A DNA stretch of 64,000 bases from Pogonophryne albipinna (lineage: Eukaryota; Chordata; Actinopteri; Perciformes; Artedidraconidae). This document shows, in pieces, positions 35,640 to 46,662 of the stretch (its first letter is position 1; every line of letters begins with the position of its first letter). The DNA lies in contig CM053243.1 of assembly GCA_028583405.1 (NCBI GenBank), positions 38,398,998-38,462,997 of the forward strand, given 5' to 3'. The position numbers were made by a program, and so were the translations under genes. The notes below the pieces were generated by a model that saw only the letters and a program-made list of their open reading frames with translations, was not told the DNA's origin and searched no databases.

Positions 35640-36128
35640 CATGTATAGGCCTCTCACGATAATTAATTTTGTTGGATAGATTTTCCCGGAAATTATTGCA
35701 ATAAACGATAATATTGTCGGCACCGCTGTATGACAATTTTAAACCACTGACATAATGATAATATATAATAATAATTCAAGTACATCCTTTCAATCTGCTA
35801 GTCACATCCTCATGTAAATGGCAATTTATCGAGTTCATTTTTATTTATTGTACGATAAGTCAATTAATTGGCCTATGCACACAATAAAGTGGAAACAAAC
35901 ATGTGTTTGACTTTCATTAGTGAATGAAACTGTGTGCCCTTTATAGTCTGTGTCCAATATTGTGTATTTGTACAGTATATATTGTATATATATCCTAAGG
36001 TCCCGCTACTGACACGATAGCAGTCATTTCGTGCGCATATGTGTAATCAAACCCATGATACCAAAATCTCACTCCAGCCAGGTACCCAAAGTTGGCAACC
36101 CTGCCTTATAGCCTTCATTTCAGTACTG

Positions 36129-36677
36129 TTATTGCATTGGAGAATAATACAATCTGTTGATCAACTTGACATGCATTATATGCAATCTGGATTGCATCGA
36201 TATTAGCTGGCTTTCCATTTTTGTATATTCTTTCTCCAGGTAGTTGGAAAAAGTTTTCCGTCCCATATACCGTGTGCCGCCCGGACATGGTATCATGCTA
36301 ACTAGCTCCCTGAAAGCGGGTGACTCCACTGTAGCAATAGCCTGCATGTGTTCTACAACATACCGTGCAATGGCTTTATCGACTTTTCCCTGGCTAGCAG
36401 TCCCTTGGTTAAAATCCAGCCGCTGTTGCTTAGGTGGAGGTGGAGTGGCGTCGGCTGAGTCTGGGCCGGTCTTAGTTACTAGCTTCGTCCCAGCATGTTG
36501 TTTTTGCAGATGTTTTAAGAGATTTGAATTACTGGTTTGGGCAGTAGATAGGCTCTTTGACCCGCCAGGACACAACTTACATTTAACAGAAACTTTCTTT
36601 TCTTTGTGCTCGACAAAAGTGAAATAGTGAGAATATCTCCAGGTGGAGAAACTAGACTTGAGCTCCGCCGCCGCCAT
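36129..36677 (-). pseudogene. hAT transposase N-terminal fragment with BED finger
   Basis: MAAAELKSSFSTWRYSHYF leads into a BED-type zinc finger: CKLC, then HLQKQH (C-x2-C...H-x4-H). Then come a Pro-rich linker and GRKTFSNYLEKEY, a sequence typical of hAT transposases. The frame ends at 36129, just inside the site where element C inserted, and neither the RNase H-like catalytic core nor the dimerisation domain is present in element A. DNA binding to element ends is the known role of the BED finger. Confidence 0.75.
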
Positions 36678-37436
36678 GATTTAGTAAACAACACAAACAC
36701 GCCCACAGCCCGTCTCAGCATGTGACACAGGAAGTATCTAAGTACATTTACTCAAGTAGCCTACTGTACTTAAGTACAGTTCTCATCTCTGTTCGCCTGG
36801 CTGTTGACTATATAAAAAAACTAACGGAGTAACGGAGTAACGCACCATGTAGTAACGGTAACTAAGTTACTGAATTTAAAAAGTAATGCGTTAGAGTACT
36901 AGTTACTGCCAAAAATAACGGCGTTACAGTAACGCGTTACTTTGTAACGCATTAGTCCCAACACTGTTTATGAGTAAATGCAATATGCTACTCACTATCT
37001 TTTGAATAACATTCAACCTCTCCCTCCTGTGGTGACAGATATGGCTCAATGTAGCTGGATTTCAAAATACCCTTGGGCTGAGGATGCATCACCTGGTGGT
37101 CTGGCCCTCTGAGCTTCCTCATTGTTGTGGTTGATACCAGGGTGTCAGTGGCATTTGGGTCATGTTTGGCACCCCTGTTCGTCTTTGACATCTCTGGGAC
37201 CCCCTGCCTCCGTTGTCATCATGGAAACCTACCCGGGGTAACTGCATGGAGGGCCGTTGTTTGGTGCAATGTTCTGCGGACACTCTCTGGATCAATGTGT
37301 CAGCTGACCACATTTGTAGCAGCCTTCATCTGTTCTTCGTCTTGATCGTGGCTCTCCTCTCCATTGTCCCTTTTGTTGATGCTGTATGGGAGTGTATGCC
37401 TGTGCTTGCGGCTGTACTTGGGTAGGAGGATATGCA

Positions 37437-38436
37437 NNNNNNNNNNNNNNNNNNNNNNNNNNNNNNNNNNNNNNNNNNNNNNNNNNNNNNNNNNNNNNNN
37501 NNNNNNNNNNNNNNNNNNNNNNNNNNNNNNNNNNNNNNNNNNNNNNNNNNNNNNNNNNNNNNNNNNNNNNNNNNNNNNNNNNNNNNNNNNNNNNNNNNNN
37601 NNNNNNNNNNNNNNNNNNNNNNNNNNNNNNNNNNNNNNNNNNNNNNNNNNNNNNNNNNNNNNNNNNNNNNNNNNNNNNNNNNNNNNNNNNNNNNNNNNNN
37701 NNNNNNNNNNNNNNNNNNNNNNNNNNNNNNNNNNNNNNNNNNNNNNNNNNNNNNNNNNNNNNNNNNNNNNNNNNNNNNNNNNNNNNNNNNNNNNNNNNNN
37801 NNNNNNNNNNNNNNNNNNNNNNNNNNNNNNNNNNNNNNNNNNNNNNNNNNNNNNNNNNNNNNNNNNNNNNNNNNNNNNNNNNNNNNNNNNNNNNNNNNNN
37901 NNNNNNNNNNNNNNNNNNNNNNNNNNNNNNNNNNNNNNNNNNNNNNNNNNNNNNNNNNNNNNNNNNNNNNNNNNNNNNNNNNNNNNNNNNNNNNNNNNNN
38001 NNNNNNNNNNNNNNNNNNNNNNNNNNNNNNNNNNNNNNNNNNNNNNNNNNNNNNNNNNNNNNNNNNNNNNNNNNNNNNNNNNNNNNNNNNNNNNNNNNNN
38101 NNNNNNNNNNNNNNNNNNNNNNNNNNNNNNNNNNNNNNNNNNNNNNNNNNNNNNNNNNNNNNNNNNNNNNNNNNNNNNNNNNNNNNNNNNNNNNNNNNNN
38201 NNNNNNNNNNNNNNNNNNNNNNNNNNNNNNNNNNNNNNNNNNNNNNNNNNNNNNNNNNNNNNNNNNNNNNNNNNNNNNNNNNNNNNNNNNNNNNNNNNNN
38301 NNNNNNNNNNNNNNNNNNNNNNNNNNNNNNNNNNNNNNNNNNNNNNNNNNNNNNNNNNNNNNNNNNNNNNNNNNNNNNNNNNNNNNNNNNNNNNNNNNNN
38401 NNNNNNNNNNNNNNNNNNNNNNNNNNNNNNNNNNNN
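37437..38436. other. Assembly gap (1,000 N)
   Basis: Exactly 1,000 undetermined bases, a typical placeholder rather than a measured length. It sits between the two inverted retroviral copies; ORFs spanning it are artefacts. Confidence 0.98.
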
Positions 38437-40080
38437 AACACAATCACAGTGGAAGCTGAGAATATTGGAGTGAGTGTTTGTGTTAAAGACAGTGTGAGGC
38501 TGTTTTTCTTTTTTAAAAGTCCTTTGTGTGATGAGGGCAATCATTTCAAAAATGTTTCTTGTTATGTTTTAATTTAACGTGAATGGTTTTAGGCCATTAA
38601 ACAGTGGGGACTGTTTGAGACAAGAACAAAGTTGAGTGAGTGTTTTAATTACAGTGTGAGGCTTTCTTTTAAAAAAAAGTCCTTTTCGAGGAAAAGGCCT
38701 GAAAAGTTTGAAGCTTTCCGTGCATGTATTTTCTGTTTTCAAACAGACATTGCGTGTGGATGACGACGAGAAATGCGACATTCGTGCGTTAGATAGACGA
38801 TATTCTGCTGATTGTGTTTGGATAGCGTCTTACTTTGTCCCATTATAGCGTATTTAAACAGAGGAGACAACCATACTGGCTCTTAAAGTCAAAACATTAC
38901 GTACATGGGTTGAGGGCTATGACGTAAGGGTATGAGGCCCATTTATAATTGTACCTTACATAGAAATGTTATTTTAAACTGCAGTGTTGTTTTGTGTTGA
39001 ATTTTCTAGCATTATTTCAACTCCGCTGTGAGCCACGAGGTGTTTTCAAATCCCTTTGTTCTTCTGGTCAAAGGTTGGAAAATCAGTTGCCATCTTGTCT
39101 TGCCCTCATGTTTACAATGAGCAATGGCAGTCGCCATTTCGTGAAATGCTAATTGAAAGTACTCAGTCCTATTCACATGAGGCTAGGCACTCCATCTTGA
39201 GAAGGACAAATCATATTTCTTTGCATAGTTGGAACTATAAAATAGACAGGTTTTTTACCGTGAGAAGTTTGGTATTTGTAGGGATCTGATTTTGGAAGTT
39301 TCTTTTCTGCTTGCAAGTGTGAATTGACGTTTTTTGAAATATTCCAGTTTGCAAATGTGTTTTGGCGGTTATGTGCTGTGTTGTTTTACCATAGTGTAAT
39401 GTTCTTCCCTAGTGTAATTCTCTTTCCATTTTTAAGAAGAAAATAAGCTTTTCTTGTTAAATAGAGGTTAGTTTTGTAATTTAGTAATCCCTAGTGGATT
39501 AAGCTGGAAATTACAATGGCGCACTCTGCTAGTAGTACAGAATTATTACATAGAGGAAACACTCAATAGCATTTTGAAGTTTAATTTTAAGTGTTATAAA
39601 TAAACACATGCTTCATCGCCGAGATAGAATTGCAAGTGGTTTCTAATTATAAGATAAGAAACTTTACATAATACTCTTTCAAAAAAGCAAACGAATGTAT
39701 TGAAGCTAACACAAGTTATTACATTTACATAATTCCAAACACTTCGGAAAGTGGAACACAGTAGATTTTCACCAGATGCATAATCTTCATATTTCAAAGT
39801 CAAAACTATACACTGTACAATTTTAATTTTTTAACAATTCTGATTTTAAAATGTGCATAATTTTCATATTTCAAAGTCAAAACTATACACTGTACAATTT
39901 TAATTTAACAATTCTGATTTTAAAATTTGCATTAAAAAAAAAATCTAAATTGAAAAAAAACAAACAAAAAAAAACCAAGATTTAACAATTCTGATGACAT
40001 AGGATATTTTTGAAGGAATACAAAGGTACTAGTCAGAGGACTCGTGCTTCAATCTTTGATCATTCGAATAGTTAGAGAAC
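38437..40080. other. Non-coding segment upstream of gag, no LTR found
   Basis: I find no match to the 46,663-47,444 LTR here, so copy 2 either has a long leader with its 5' LTR in the gap or has lost it. An imperfect direct repeat (gtgagtgtttt...cagtgtgaggct) occurs near 38,470 and 38,635. A ~77-bp unit (catatttcaaagtcaaaac...) is tandemly doubled at about 39,778-39,929. Confidence 0.5.
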
Positions 40081-41262
40081 ATGTCACCAAGAGAAACTAA
40101 GTTGAGACCAGACGCAGAGCCAGACTCGACTGCAGATATCAAGGGAAGGATAAAAATCAGATCAGATGCTTTAACCTTTCCAATTAAAAGACAGAAGACA
40201 TGGAACCAAATAGAGAAACTGTTGGAACAGTGGCAAACAAGAGGACTGGTTCCAGCAGATGATCAACCTGGACCAACAAAAGCCCATAGAAGAGCAGTAC
40301 TCGACTATGAGCACGAACAATGCCTACAACAGCTAACTATATGGAGAGAAGCTGAAGAAAGATTTATAAGAGTTACAAGTCTGATACTCCATCTGGAATA
40401 TGCCAGCCTATTGGCAGACAGCATACATGTGGTTCAAGTAGCAGACCTGGCAGTGAGGGAAGACATAGCAGAAAAAACCAAAGAGGCTCCAGTTATCCAA
40501 TCTCCGAAGCTGTATCTAAGCCTGGCCGAAGTCCCTCCTCCCTCCCCGAATGTTGGTTCTATAGGAGAAGTCTTGCAGTTGGATGGCGTCTCCACGGACA
40601 AACCTCTCAAAGAATTGGAGTATGAAGTAAGAGTGCTAACCAGTAAATTAAAACACCTGATAGAAGAGAACATACGATTAGAAGAAATCACAGAAGAAAG
40701 ACAAACACAAAAGACAGAAATGGAAGCACTACAACTGAGACTCTTGAAGATGCAAATAGCTGAGAAAGATACCGAAGCTAATAAAAACAAGAAAGCGGCA
40801 AGGCAAATGGCAGCTACATCAGGGATGGCCATAGAACCAGAGAAGGCAGGTCAGACACATCCAACAATTCAAGCTCAGGAAGTGCAAGAGATTCAGGTGC
40901 AGAATCAACAAAGAGGGGGAGGAGGTTTCCGAGGAAGACAAAGTGGCAGAGGAGGAGGGCGTTTCCAAGGAGGTAATCGATCAACAGGACAAGGTTTCCA
41001 AGGTGAGGGATGCTCCATATGTGGTCAGTTCTCACATTGGGCCAGATATTGTCCGCAACACAGGATGCTGCAAGTACCAGAATATCTTCCCACACAATTT
41101 CGGCAACAGCAAACACCTGCATATCCTCCTACCCAAGTACAGCCGCAAGCACAGGCATACACTCCCATACAGCATCAACAAAAGGGACAATGGAGAGGAG
41201 AGCCACGATCAAGACGAAGAACAGATGAAGGCTGCTACAAATGTGGTCAGCTGACACATTGA
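40081..41262 (+). CDS. Retroviral Gag-like ORF with zinc knuckles
   Basis: The 393-residue frame starts MSPRETKLRPDAEPDS. The middle is helical with a predicted coiled coil (about 185-250: EYEVRVLTSKLKHLIEENI), then a Gly/Arg-rich box (RGGGGFRGRQSGRGGGRF), a first CCHC knuckle (CSICGQFSHWARYC) and a Gln/Pro-rich spacer. The second knuckle begins CYKCGQLTH and is cut by a TGA at 41,260-41,262, between its His and final Cys. GR-rich boxes bind nucleic acid in some retroviral Gags. Copy 1 has the same TGA. It may be a true terminus, a recoded stop or a shared lesion. No later stop occurs before this point. Confidence 0.72.
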   Translation: MSPRETKLRPDAEPDSTADIKGRIKIRSDALTFPIKRQKTWNQIEKLLEQWQTRGLVPADDQPGPTKAHRRAVLDYEHEQCLQQLTIWREAEERFIRVTSLILHLEYASLLADSIHVVQVADLAVREDIAEKTKEAPVIQSPKLYLSLAEVPPPSPNVGSIGEVLQLDGVSTDKPLKELEYEVRVLTSKLKHLIEENIRLEEITEERQTQKTEMEALQLRLLKMQIAEKDTEANKNKKAARQMAATSGMAIEPEKAGQTHPTIQAQEVQEIQVQNQQRGGGGFRGRQSGRGGGRFQGGNRSTGQGFQGEGCSICGQFSHWARYCPQHRMLQVPEYLPTQFRQQQTPAYPPTQVQPQAQAYTPIQHQQKGQWRGEPRSRRRTDEGCYKCGQLTH

Positions 41263-42860
41263 TCCAGAGAGTGTCCGCAGAACATTGCACCAAACATGAC
41301 CCAAATGCCACTGACGCCCTGGTATCAATCACAGCAATAAGGAAGCTCAGAGTGCCAGACCACCAGGTGATGCATCCTCAGCCCAAGGGTATTTTGAAAT
41401 CCAGCTACATTGAGCCATATCTGTCACCACAGGAGGGAGAGGTTGAATGTTATTCAAAAGATAGTGAGTAGCATATTGCATTTACACATAAAGCATCCAC
41501 AGAATAGAACATTTAGCAGACTATTTTTGTAATTATGAGAAGGAAAGAGATTACGAGTGATGTTGTTCCCCTACACAGTAAACTATTGTGTCCACACAGC
41601 TAGTGAGGTCAAGACGACGGGTTTCCACCAAAAATATGAAGACGGAAACCTAGTACTCACCCAAGACGGAGGATCCTTACCAAGTCCTCCTGTTTACACC
41701 GACTGCAGTTCAAGGGGCGGCGATACACCTGACGTGGAGCTGTTGAGACCTGAAAACAGAAACTCGATTCTGCTGTGGTGAAGTCTGGCTACAAAGGGAG
41801 GTGTCCGATAGGGTCGCTTGTCTCAAACCAGTGAAGAAGTCAACAAGAACCCAGCAGAACTAGAGAGTGACTGTTAGCGGGAGAACAGTGACGGAGCGAC
41901 AGAGACTGGCACAACATTTTCCAGCCAGTACATAGATAGACCCCGTCAGAAGACCGGGGCTGTGTTTAAAGGGGAACTTCATTTATTGTTAGTGGAAGTG
42001 TAGTTTTTTAGTCAAACAATTATGTGATTTATGGAGTCAGATTACATTTTTCTCATAAACAAAATTATAATCAGTCTGAAGTATCTGTTTTAAGGCAATG
42101 AGCTGCAGATTAAATAACATAACACTGATTGAGAGCTTGGATGACGAAGTTGTAGGGTTTTTACAACAGTTTCAAGAATCAGTTTTTATTTATTTATTCT
42201 TGAGTAACTTTACTGATTTATAATGTAGTGCGTAAGGCAATATCTCATTTTGAGTGAGGGGCACCAGCCCTCCATGCATGTCACCCTCTGTGAGAATAGT
42301 TCGTATTTTCCCTCTAGTTTAGAGAAATATTATTTTATCATATCTTTGTTCAGCAGTATCAACAATCCTCTAATCCTAGAATTATTGAGACGCATTAGCG
42401 ACACCAGGGGTATTGTTTTTCACAACAATGATGCATAACACCAGGACAAAAGCCATTATTGAAACAAGTAAACAATTTTTGTGCTAATGGCAGATTTTAG
42501 TGAATATGTTTTTATACCATCAGAAAACCATACATCATACGATATTTTTTGTACGCCTTATGGGTACACGGAGAAGTTATATTTATTTAATGCAACGTTA
42601 TGGGTTTTACATGTCCTGTTCAGAATAGGGTAATCATTGCAATATTAATTGAGCATGTTATGCTCAAAGGAGGGAGTGTCATGATTATACAGATATGTTG
42701 ATTTCAGTGACGTTGTAGTTAATAAATAATAACATGAGTTAATAATAGTCTCATAACGACAAAAGGTATGCCGAAGCTTGGGCCTTCTCCAAGGAGGGAG
42801 TGGTCCAGTTTTAGATATTAGACGAATAAAGTAATGAATATGTCAGAACTCTGAGTTTTG
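41263..42860 (+). other. Degenerate region replacing most of pol
   Basis: Stops in all frames. Short open stretches (for example 41,557-41,781) have no recognisable motif. Relative to copy 1, about 95 bp after gag are missing between two ccaaac repeats. The empty hAT site lies near 41,480-41,500. No protease DSG/DTG or reverse-transcriptase YxDD motif is visible. Confidence 0.5.
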
Positions 42861-42867
42861 TCTACAC

Positions 42868-43130
42868 AGGCTAGGAAAGCTACAGAGATACCAGACGAGA
42901 CACCAGAAGAGACTCCTGTTCGGCCAGGTGAATGGGTGAGGGTGAAAGTTCACAAAAGACAGTGAGCTGATCCCCGGTGGACGGAACAGTGAGAAGTTGT
43001 AATGAACTTCACACGCGCTCCGGTTTAAAGGTAAAGAAAAAGGAGCAAATTGACACCACCTCACACATTGTCACCCTTCACTGGCAACTTCCAGAACATT
43101 ATTGGGAGTTAGGACTGATTTGGCAGAGCT
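42868..43130 (+). pseudogene. Integrase C-terminal remnant
   Basis: The frame reads TEIPDETPEETPVRPGEW then VRVKVHKRQ and hits a stop; downstream DPRWTE-like residues are followed by more stops. A W-V-x-V-K-x-x-x-R pattern followed by P-R-W-T is typical of the C-terminal barrel of gamma/epsilon-type retroviral integrases. Copy 1 is open at the first stop position. No catalytic core is left. Confidence 0.5.
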
Positions 43131-43185
43131 GGAACAAAACAATAAATTAAAATAAGATAAAGATAGAAATGGCTCAAAAGACGAA

Positions 43186-43674
43186 TTGTCTATAGATTTT
43201 TATAGATTGTCCACTAAAGTGAAAACCTATTTTTGCTTTACATCTGAAAAAGAGTCCAATTTTTGTATACGTTATTTTTGTACTCATTATTTAAATTCTG
43301 TAACTGACACAACCAGGGAGAAAATAGAGATGATGTCAAGAACAAAGCCAAACCAATTGTGGGGTCCCCTAGGGATAAGAGTCAGAATAGCATTGTTGAT
43401 TGTGCTCATTACACTTGGCACCTTTCTGGTTGGAAGGGGAGTACAATATCAAGTAAGACATGGATCCATTAGTCCACTCATAGATAATGCCCACATCACT
43501 AACAAAACTCCAGCTGTGTTTCAAAGACTTTCACTTATCCCCAGAGCCAAAAGATCAGCTGAGCAACAAGAGGAGGATTTAGACATACTCGTTCCCAAAG
43601 GTGAGGCGGTTACAATCAAGATGATTCACCCCCCATATATGCAGTTCTTGTATCAAATGATGAGATGGGTTTAA
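43186..43674 (+). CDS. Env-leader-like ORF, copy 2
   Basis: Same product as in copy 1 with a few substitutions: an internal ATG precedes SRTKPNQLWG; then come a hydrophobic segment, an RAKR site and an acidic tail ending MMRWV. The more likely start is that internal ATG (about 43,333), since the upstream part is poorly matched in copy 1. The conserved open frame in two diverged copies, while neighbouring sequence is full of stops, is notable. Alternatives are a small accessory membrane protein or a chance survivor. Confidence 0.55.
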   Translation: MSIDFYRLSTKVKTYFCFTSEKESNFCIRYFCTHYLNSVTDTTREKIEMMSRTKPNQLWGPLGIRVRIALLIVLITLGTFLVGRGVQYQVRHGSISPLIDNAHITNKTPAVFQRLSLIPRAKRSAEQQEEDLDILVPKGEAVTIKMIHPPYMQFLYQMMRWV

Positions 43675-44266
43675 GTGATCGGGATAATCAGTGATGGGGA
43701 TTTACAGATTAGGGGAATCTCCAAATACACTGGATCCATGTTTTAGTCTGTACCAGAAACACCCCCCGTTAAGTTTATGGACAACCGACCGGTGACCTGA
43801 GCAAAATTATTGAAAATGATTACAGTAGAAACAGGCTACTAACCCACAAGTACAGCTTTGTACGTACAAACTCTATGAACAAAATTCCCCAGCAGATTGT
43901 GGCGACATTGCAGATATGTCCAGTCACAGAAGTTACTTATGTTCTAAATAACAGTGAGATTTAAAGTGATGGAGAAAATATGGGGACGTTCTTTTATAGT
44001 GTGTGAAATATGTGGTGCTTGAAACATGTAGGTATTTTTAATTTATAGAAGAAAATGGTTTCCTGAAAGAGTTATTTGGAGTAGCCATGTTACAGTGGGT
44101 GGAAGCAATGTTTAGGGATATGGCAAAACCATTAGTAGACATTAATTGGGTTTAGATGACATTTAACATCTAAGACAGATAGTAAGATTAGGAAAATAGC
44201 GTGGAAAGGATTGGATATATTTTACCTCAGTGTGTTAGAATTAGCTATAGGTAATGCGTCCCGAGA

Positions 44267-44297
<31 letters not shown>

Positions 44298-45790
44298 GCC
44301 TGTCAGAATGCTACGACCCCATCTTCAGACAAAAGACCTCACCACAGGAGACTCCTCTACCTCCATCGAAAAGACAGAGAACCCGAGCTGAACCAACAAC
44401 GACCTGAGGCATCCAGAACCATCTCGACCTGAGGCATCCAGAACCATCTCCACCTGAGGCATCCAGAACCAAACCAGCATGCTGACAAAGAGGCAAACTC
44501 TCATCGGTCCCTCAGACAGGACATGAAGTTCCAGCCTGAGCCACGAGATTTGGCACAAGAGCAGAGTGAGGGACATGAGAGCGGAATACGCCCTCCATGC
44601 AACAGCATAGAGACTGAAAAGGAGGAGATGAAATGCAAAGCAGTTGGGCCACTGAAAAGAGTTACAGCGGGAGGATCCAAGAGCGGATGGACTGAGGAGA
44701 AGGCAGGACAGAGGAGAGGACAGAACCAGAGGAGTTCGCGTGGGCCAGCAGAACGTGAGGGGGTCGTGGCTTGACAACCAGAGGGGGAGAGAAGGAACAC
44801 GGGAGTGAGTGAGTTTACACATAAACACACTTATTAGAAAATAATCCTAAGAACGCACTGAGGGTAGAACATATTATTCAATATTTTCATCATATAAACA
44901 AATTATTCTTATAGAGATTCTTATTCATGTGAGAATTTGGGGAAGATTTAATTTGTTACAATATAGATAGCAGGCAAATCTTTATTTGAATGGAAAATGT
45001 TAAAGGTAGAGCTAGAACCAGGCCAAAGAAAGTATTCCAATCTAGCATGGTTATTACCATAGGAGAACTGTTAAGGTGAAAACAACATTTGTTTGTCGTC
45101 CAAGATGTAGAGTTTTAAAAAGACACTAGGCAAAGAGCGATTGAAAATTTGAATTTTGAAAAACTAGTATAATTGGGAGTAATACATGCGGGGCCTTGGA
45201 TCACTCATTTTAATGGTGCATATTTTCGACAACCAATATCGTTCAGGGAGAAGGGGTTGCTCAACCCACCCTGCAGATGTTTTAAATCTTGCTTGCAGCT
45301 TCAGAGGGAGCGCACGGCACCAGAGTATGAGTTTTAAAAGACAAGTGCCACCACCTCCTAATGCTCATCCATTTAATCAGTGATGACCTGACATTTAGAG
45401 ATGTTATTTAAAAGGAGAAACATATCTGCCATGAGTGAAAATTCCTGAATTGAACTACAAACCATTAATGAAATGACTTCTGTTTTTAAAGTCCTTGTTA
45501 AAGGAGGGAGTAATTATCACATGCTCGGGCACCCAAGGTTCCACACACTGTTAAAAGGGCTCAGCATAGTTATTTAAGTAGACCAGAATTGAAAATAAAT
45601 TAGTATAATGCGTTAGTGATATTCCACCAGTTTTCACACAATTCCAGGGACTTTATCACTGCATTAGAACAGACCACCCAAAGCCAGTAGGGCTAAGAGA
45701 CCAGTCCCAGGGGGAGTTTAGGCTCCAGGGTACAAGGATAGCATAGGGGCGCCCAGGGGAGGCCTAGATGTTGCATTAATTCCATGTCCT
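43675..45790 (+). other. Decayed env region with a 25-bp tandem repeat
   Basis: No long frame. A TC-rich run lies at 44,265-44,298. A 25-bp unit (gacctgaggcatccagaacc...) is repeated almost three times at 44,401-44,470 but is single in copy 1 (about 29,395-29,412), so it expanded after the copies separated. Confidence 0.5.
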
Positions 45791-45796
45791 AAAATA

Positions 45797-45963
45797 CCAA
45801 TTGATCACAACGGCCTCTTCTAGAAAACATATTACTTTCATACCTTAAATGGTATGAAAGGAGGAAGGGTACATTTCTCATGAGGAGACAGTTACAAATG
45901 CTAGTAGAACAGGACGATCCACCCCCATATACAGATGTTGATGAAAATGATGAGTTAGTTTGA
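45797..45963 (+). CDS. Short ORF ending in a PPPY motif
   Basis: After an upstream TGA the frame runs RPLLENILLSYLKWYERRKG and later VEQDDPPPYTDVDENDELV to a stop. PPxY motifs recruit Nedd4-type ubiquitin ligases and act as budding signals in viral proteins. The position, 700 bp before the 3' LTR, would suit an Env cytoplasmic tail or a small accessory protein. Copy 1 lacks the region. The ORF is only ~55 codons, so this is tentative. Confidence 0.35.
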
Positions 45964-46089
45964 ATGAGTTTAAATGAGATGGATGTTCAGAGATGAGATT
46001 GTTCAATGAATGTCCAGCCGATGTGATTCTCTAAATGATGAAATCATGTGAAGAAGTGAGCAAAATAAAATGCTAAAATGGAGTGAATC

Positions 46090-46265
46090 CATTTCAATTT
46101 ACTTATACTATTCCAAGATAGTGTATTTTTTTATTATTACTCTATACTATTCCAAGATAGTGTATTTTTATTTTTTATTATTACTCTATACTATTCCAAG
46201 ATAGTGTATTTTTATTTTTATTATTACATTACACTGTCCAAGATAGTTTATTTCATTTTTATTAT
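46090..46265 (+). repeat. Tandem tactattccaagatagtgta units
   Basis: Three to four copies of a ~50-bp unit containing ctattccaagatagtgta and a T/A-rich spacer, upstream of the polypurine tract. Confidence 0.75.
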
Positions 46266-46651
46266 TTTTCACTGTTCTATATGATAGATTTCATGCATTT
46301 TAGAATCATTACTATTTTAAAATGGGTTGTTTCTTTTCACTTTGTAAAAACAAGTGCCTTAACACTGAGCGTGGTATGAGAACGGTTTCTGTGAAAGGAG
46401 GGAGGAAGAAATGTTCTGATACCAAGCCATTGCTGCTATTCTGAAGAACCATATTGAATGTTGACACTAGAAGTTATGCACAAGGGAAAACTTTTATGTT
46501 TGAACAGTCAAAGTATTTTTGTATTTTTCTAAAGTTGAGGCTATTCGAACCATTCCATTTTGATTGTATGTTTTTGATATGAGTTATGTACTATGCAGAG
46601 TTCAGATGAAGAACTCATTGATTTCAGTATTATACACACCTTTTAGGTGTG

Positions 46652-46662
46652 TAAGGAGGGAC
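46652..46662 (+). promoter_or_regulatory. Retroviral polypurine tract
   Basis: taaggagggac immediately precedes the TG of the 3' LTR. Confidence 0.65.

Larger units (their letters stand above)
33534..36103. mobile_element. hAT-like element C nested in A
   Basis: Inverted ends CAGGGTTGCCAACT / AGTTGGCAACCCTG type are flanked by a perfect duplication ccttatag (33526-33533 and 36104-36111). The 2,570-bp interior has no transposase; it includes a (TA)n hairpin, a (TG)n array and a fragment of the B family near 35,200-35,400. Its ends resemble the small element at 62,237-62,785. Confidence 0.78.
32338..36966 (-). mobile_element. hAT element A with BED exon, hosting two further hATs
   Basis: The ends are CAGTGTTG and CAACACTG, continuing into long gtaac/gttac-rich subterminal repeats. 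The flanking 8-bp duplication tttatgag (32330-32337 and 36967-36974) is perfect. Copy 2 of the retrovirus at about 41,480-41,500 shows the corresponding uninterrupted sequence with one tttatgtg, so this is a direct empty-site comparison. Subtracting the two nested elements leaves about 1.0 kb, so A is a non-autonomous derivative keeping only the start of a hAT transposase. Confidence 0.88.
28232..37436 (-). mobile_element. Endogenous retrovirus copy 1 (interrupted, incomplete)
   Basis: Read on the minus strand this is the same retroelement as copy 2 (40081-47444), in opposite orientation. It starts at the N gap in the C-terminal part of gag (37,436), continues through an integrase C-terminal remnant (about 30,960-30,790) and the env-leader-like ORF, and ends at 28232 with only the last ~80 bp of an LTR. 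About 1.67 kb equivalent to 45,680-47,355 of copy 2 is missing; the junction shows a short ccaa-type homology. A 4,629-bp hAT nest interrupts it at 32,338-36,966. Compared with copy 2 it retains ~95 bp after gag and keeps the integrase tail open where copy 2 has a stop. The retroviral class is not settled. Confidence 0.8.

Noticed and set aside
35494..35736. His-Thr repeat ORFs on the minus strand
   Set aside because: Translation of a (TG)n microsatellite.
37292..38577. Long ORFs spanning the N gap
   Set aside because: Undetermined bases translate as unknown residues; only the gag end left of the gap is real.
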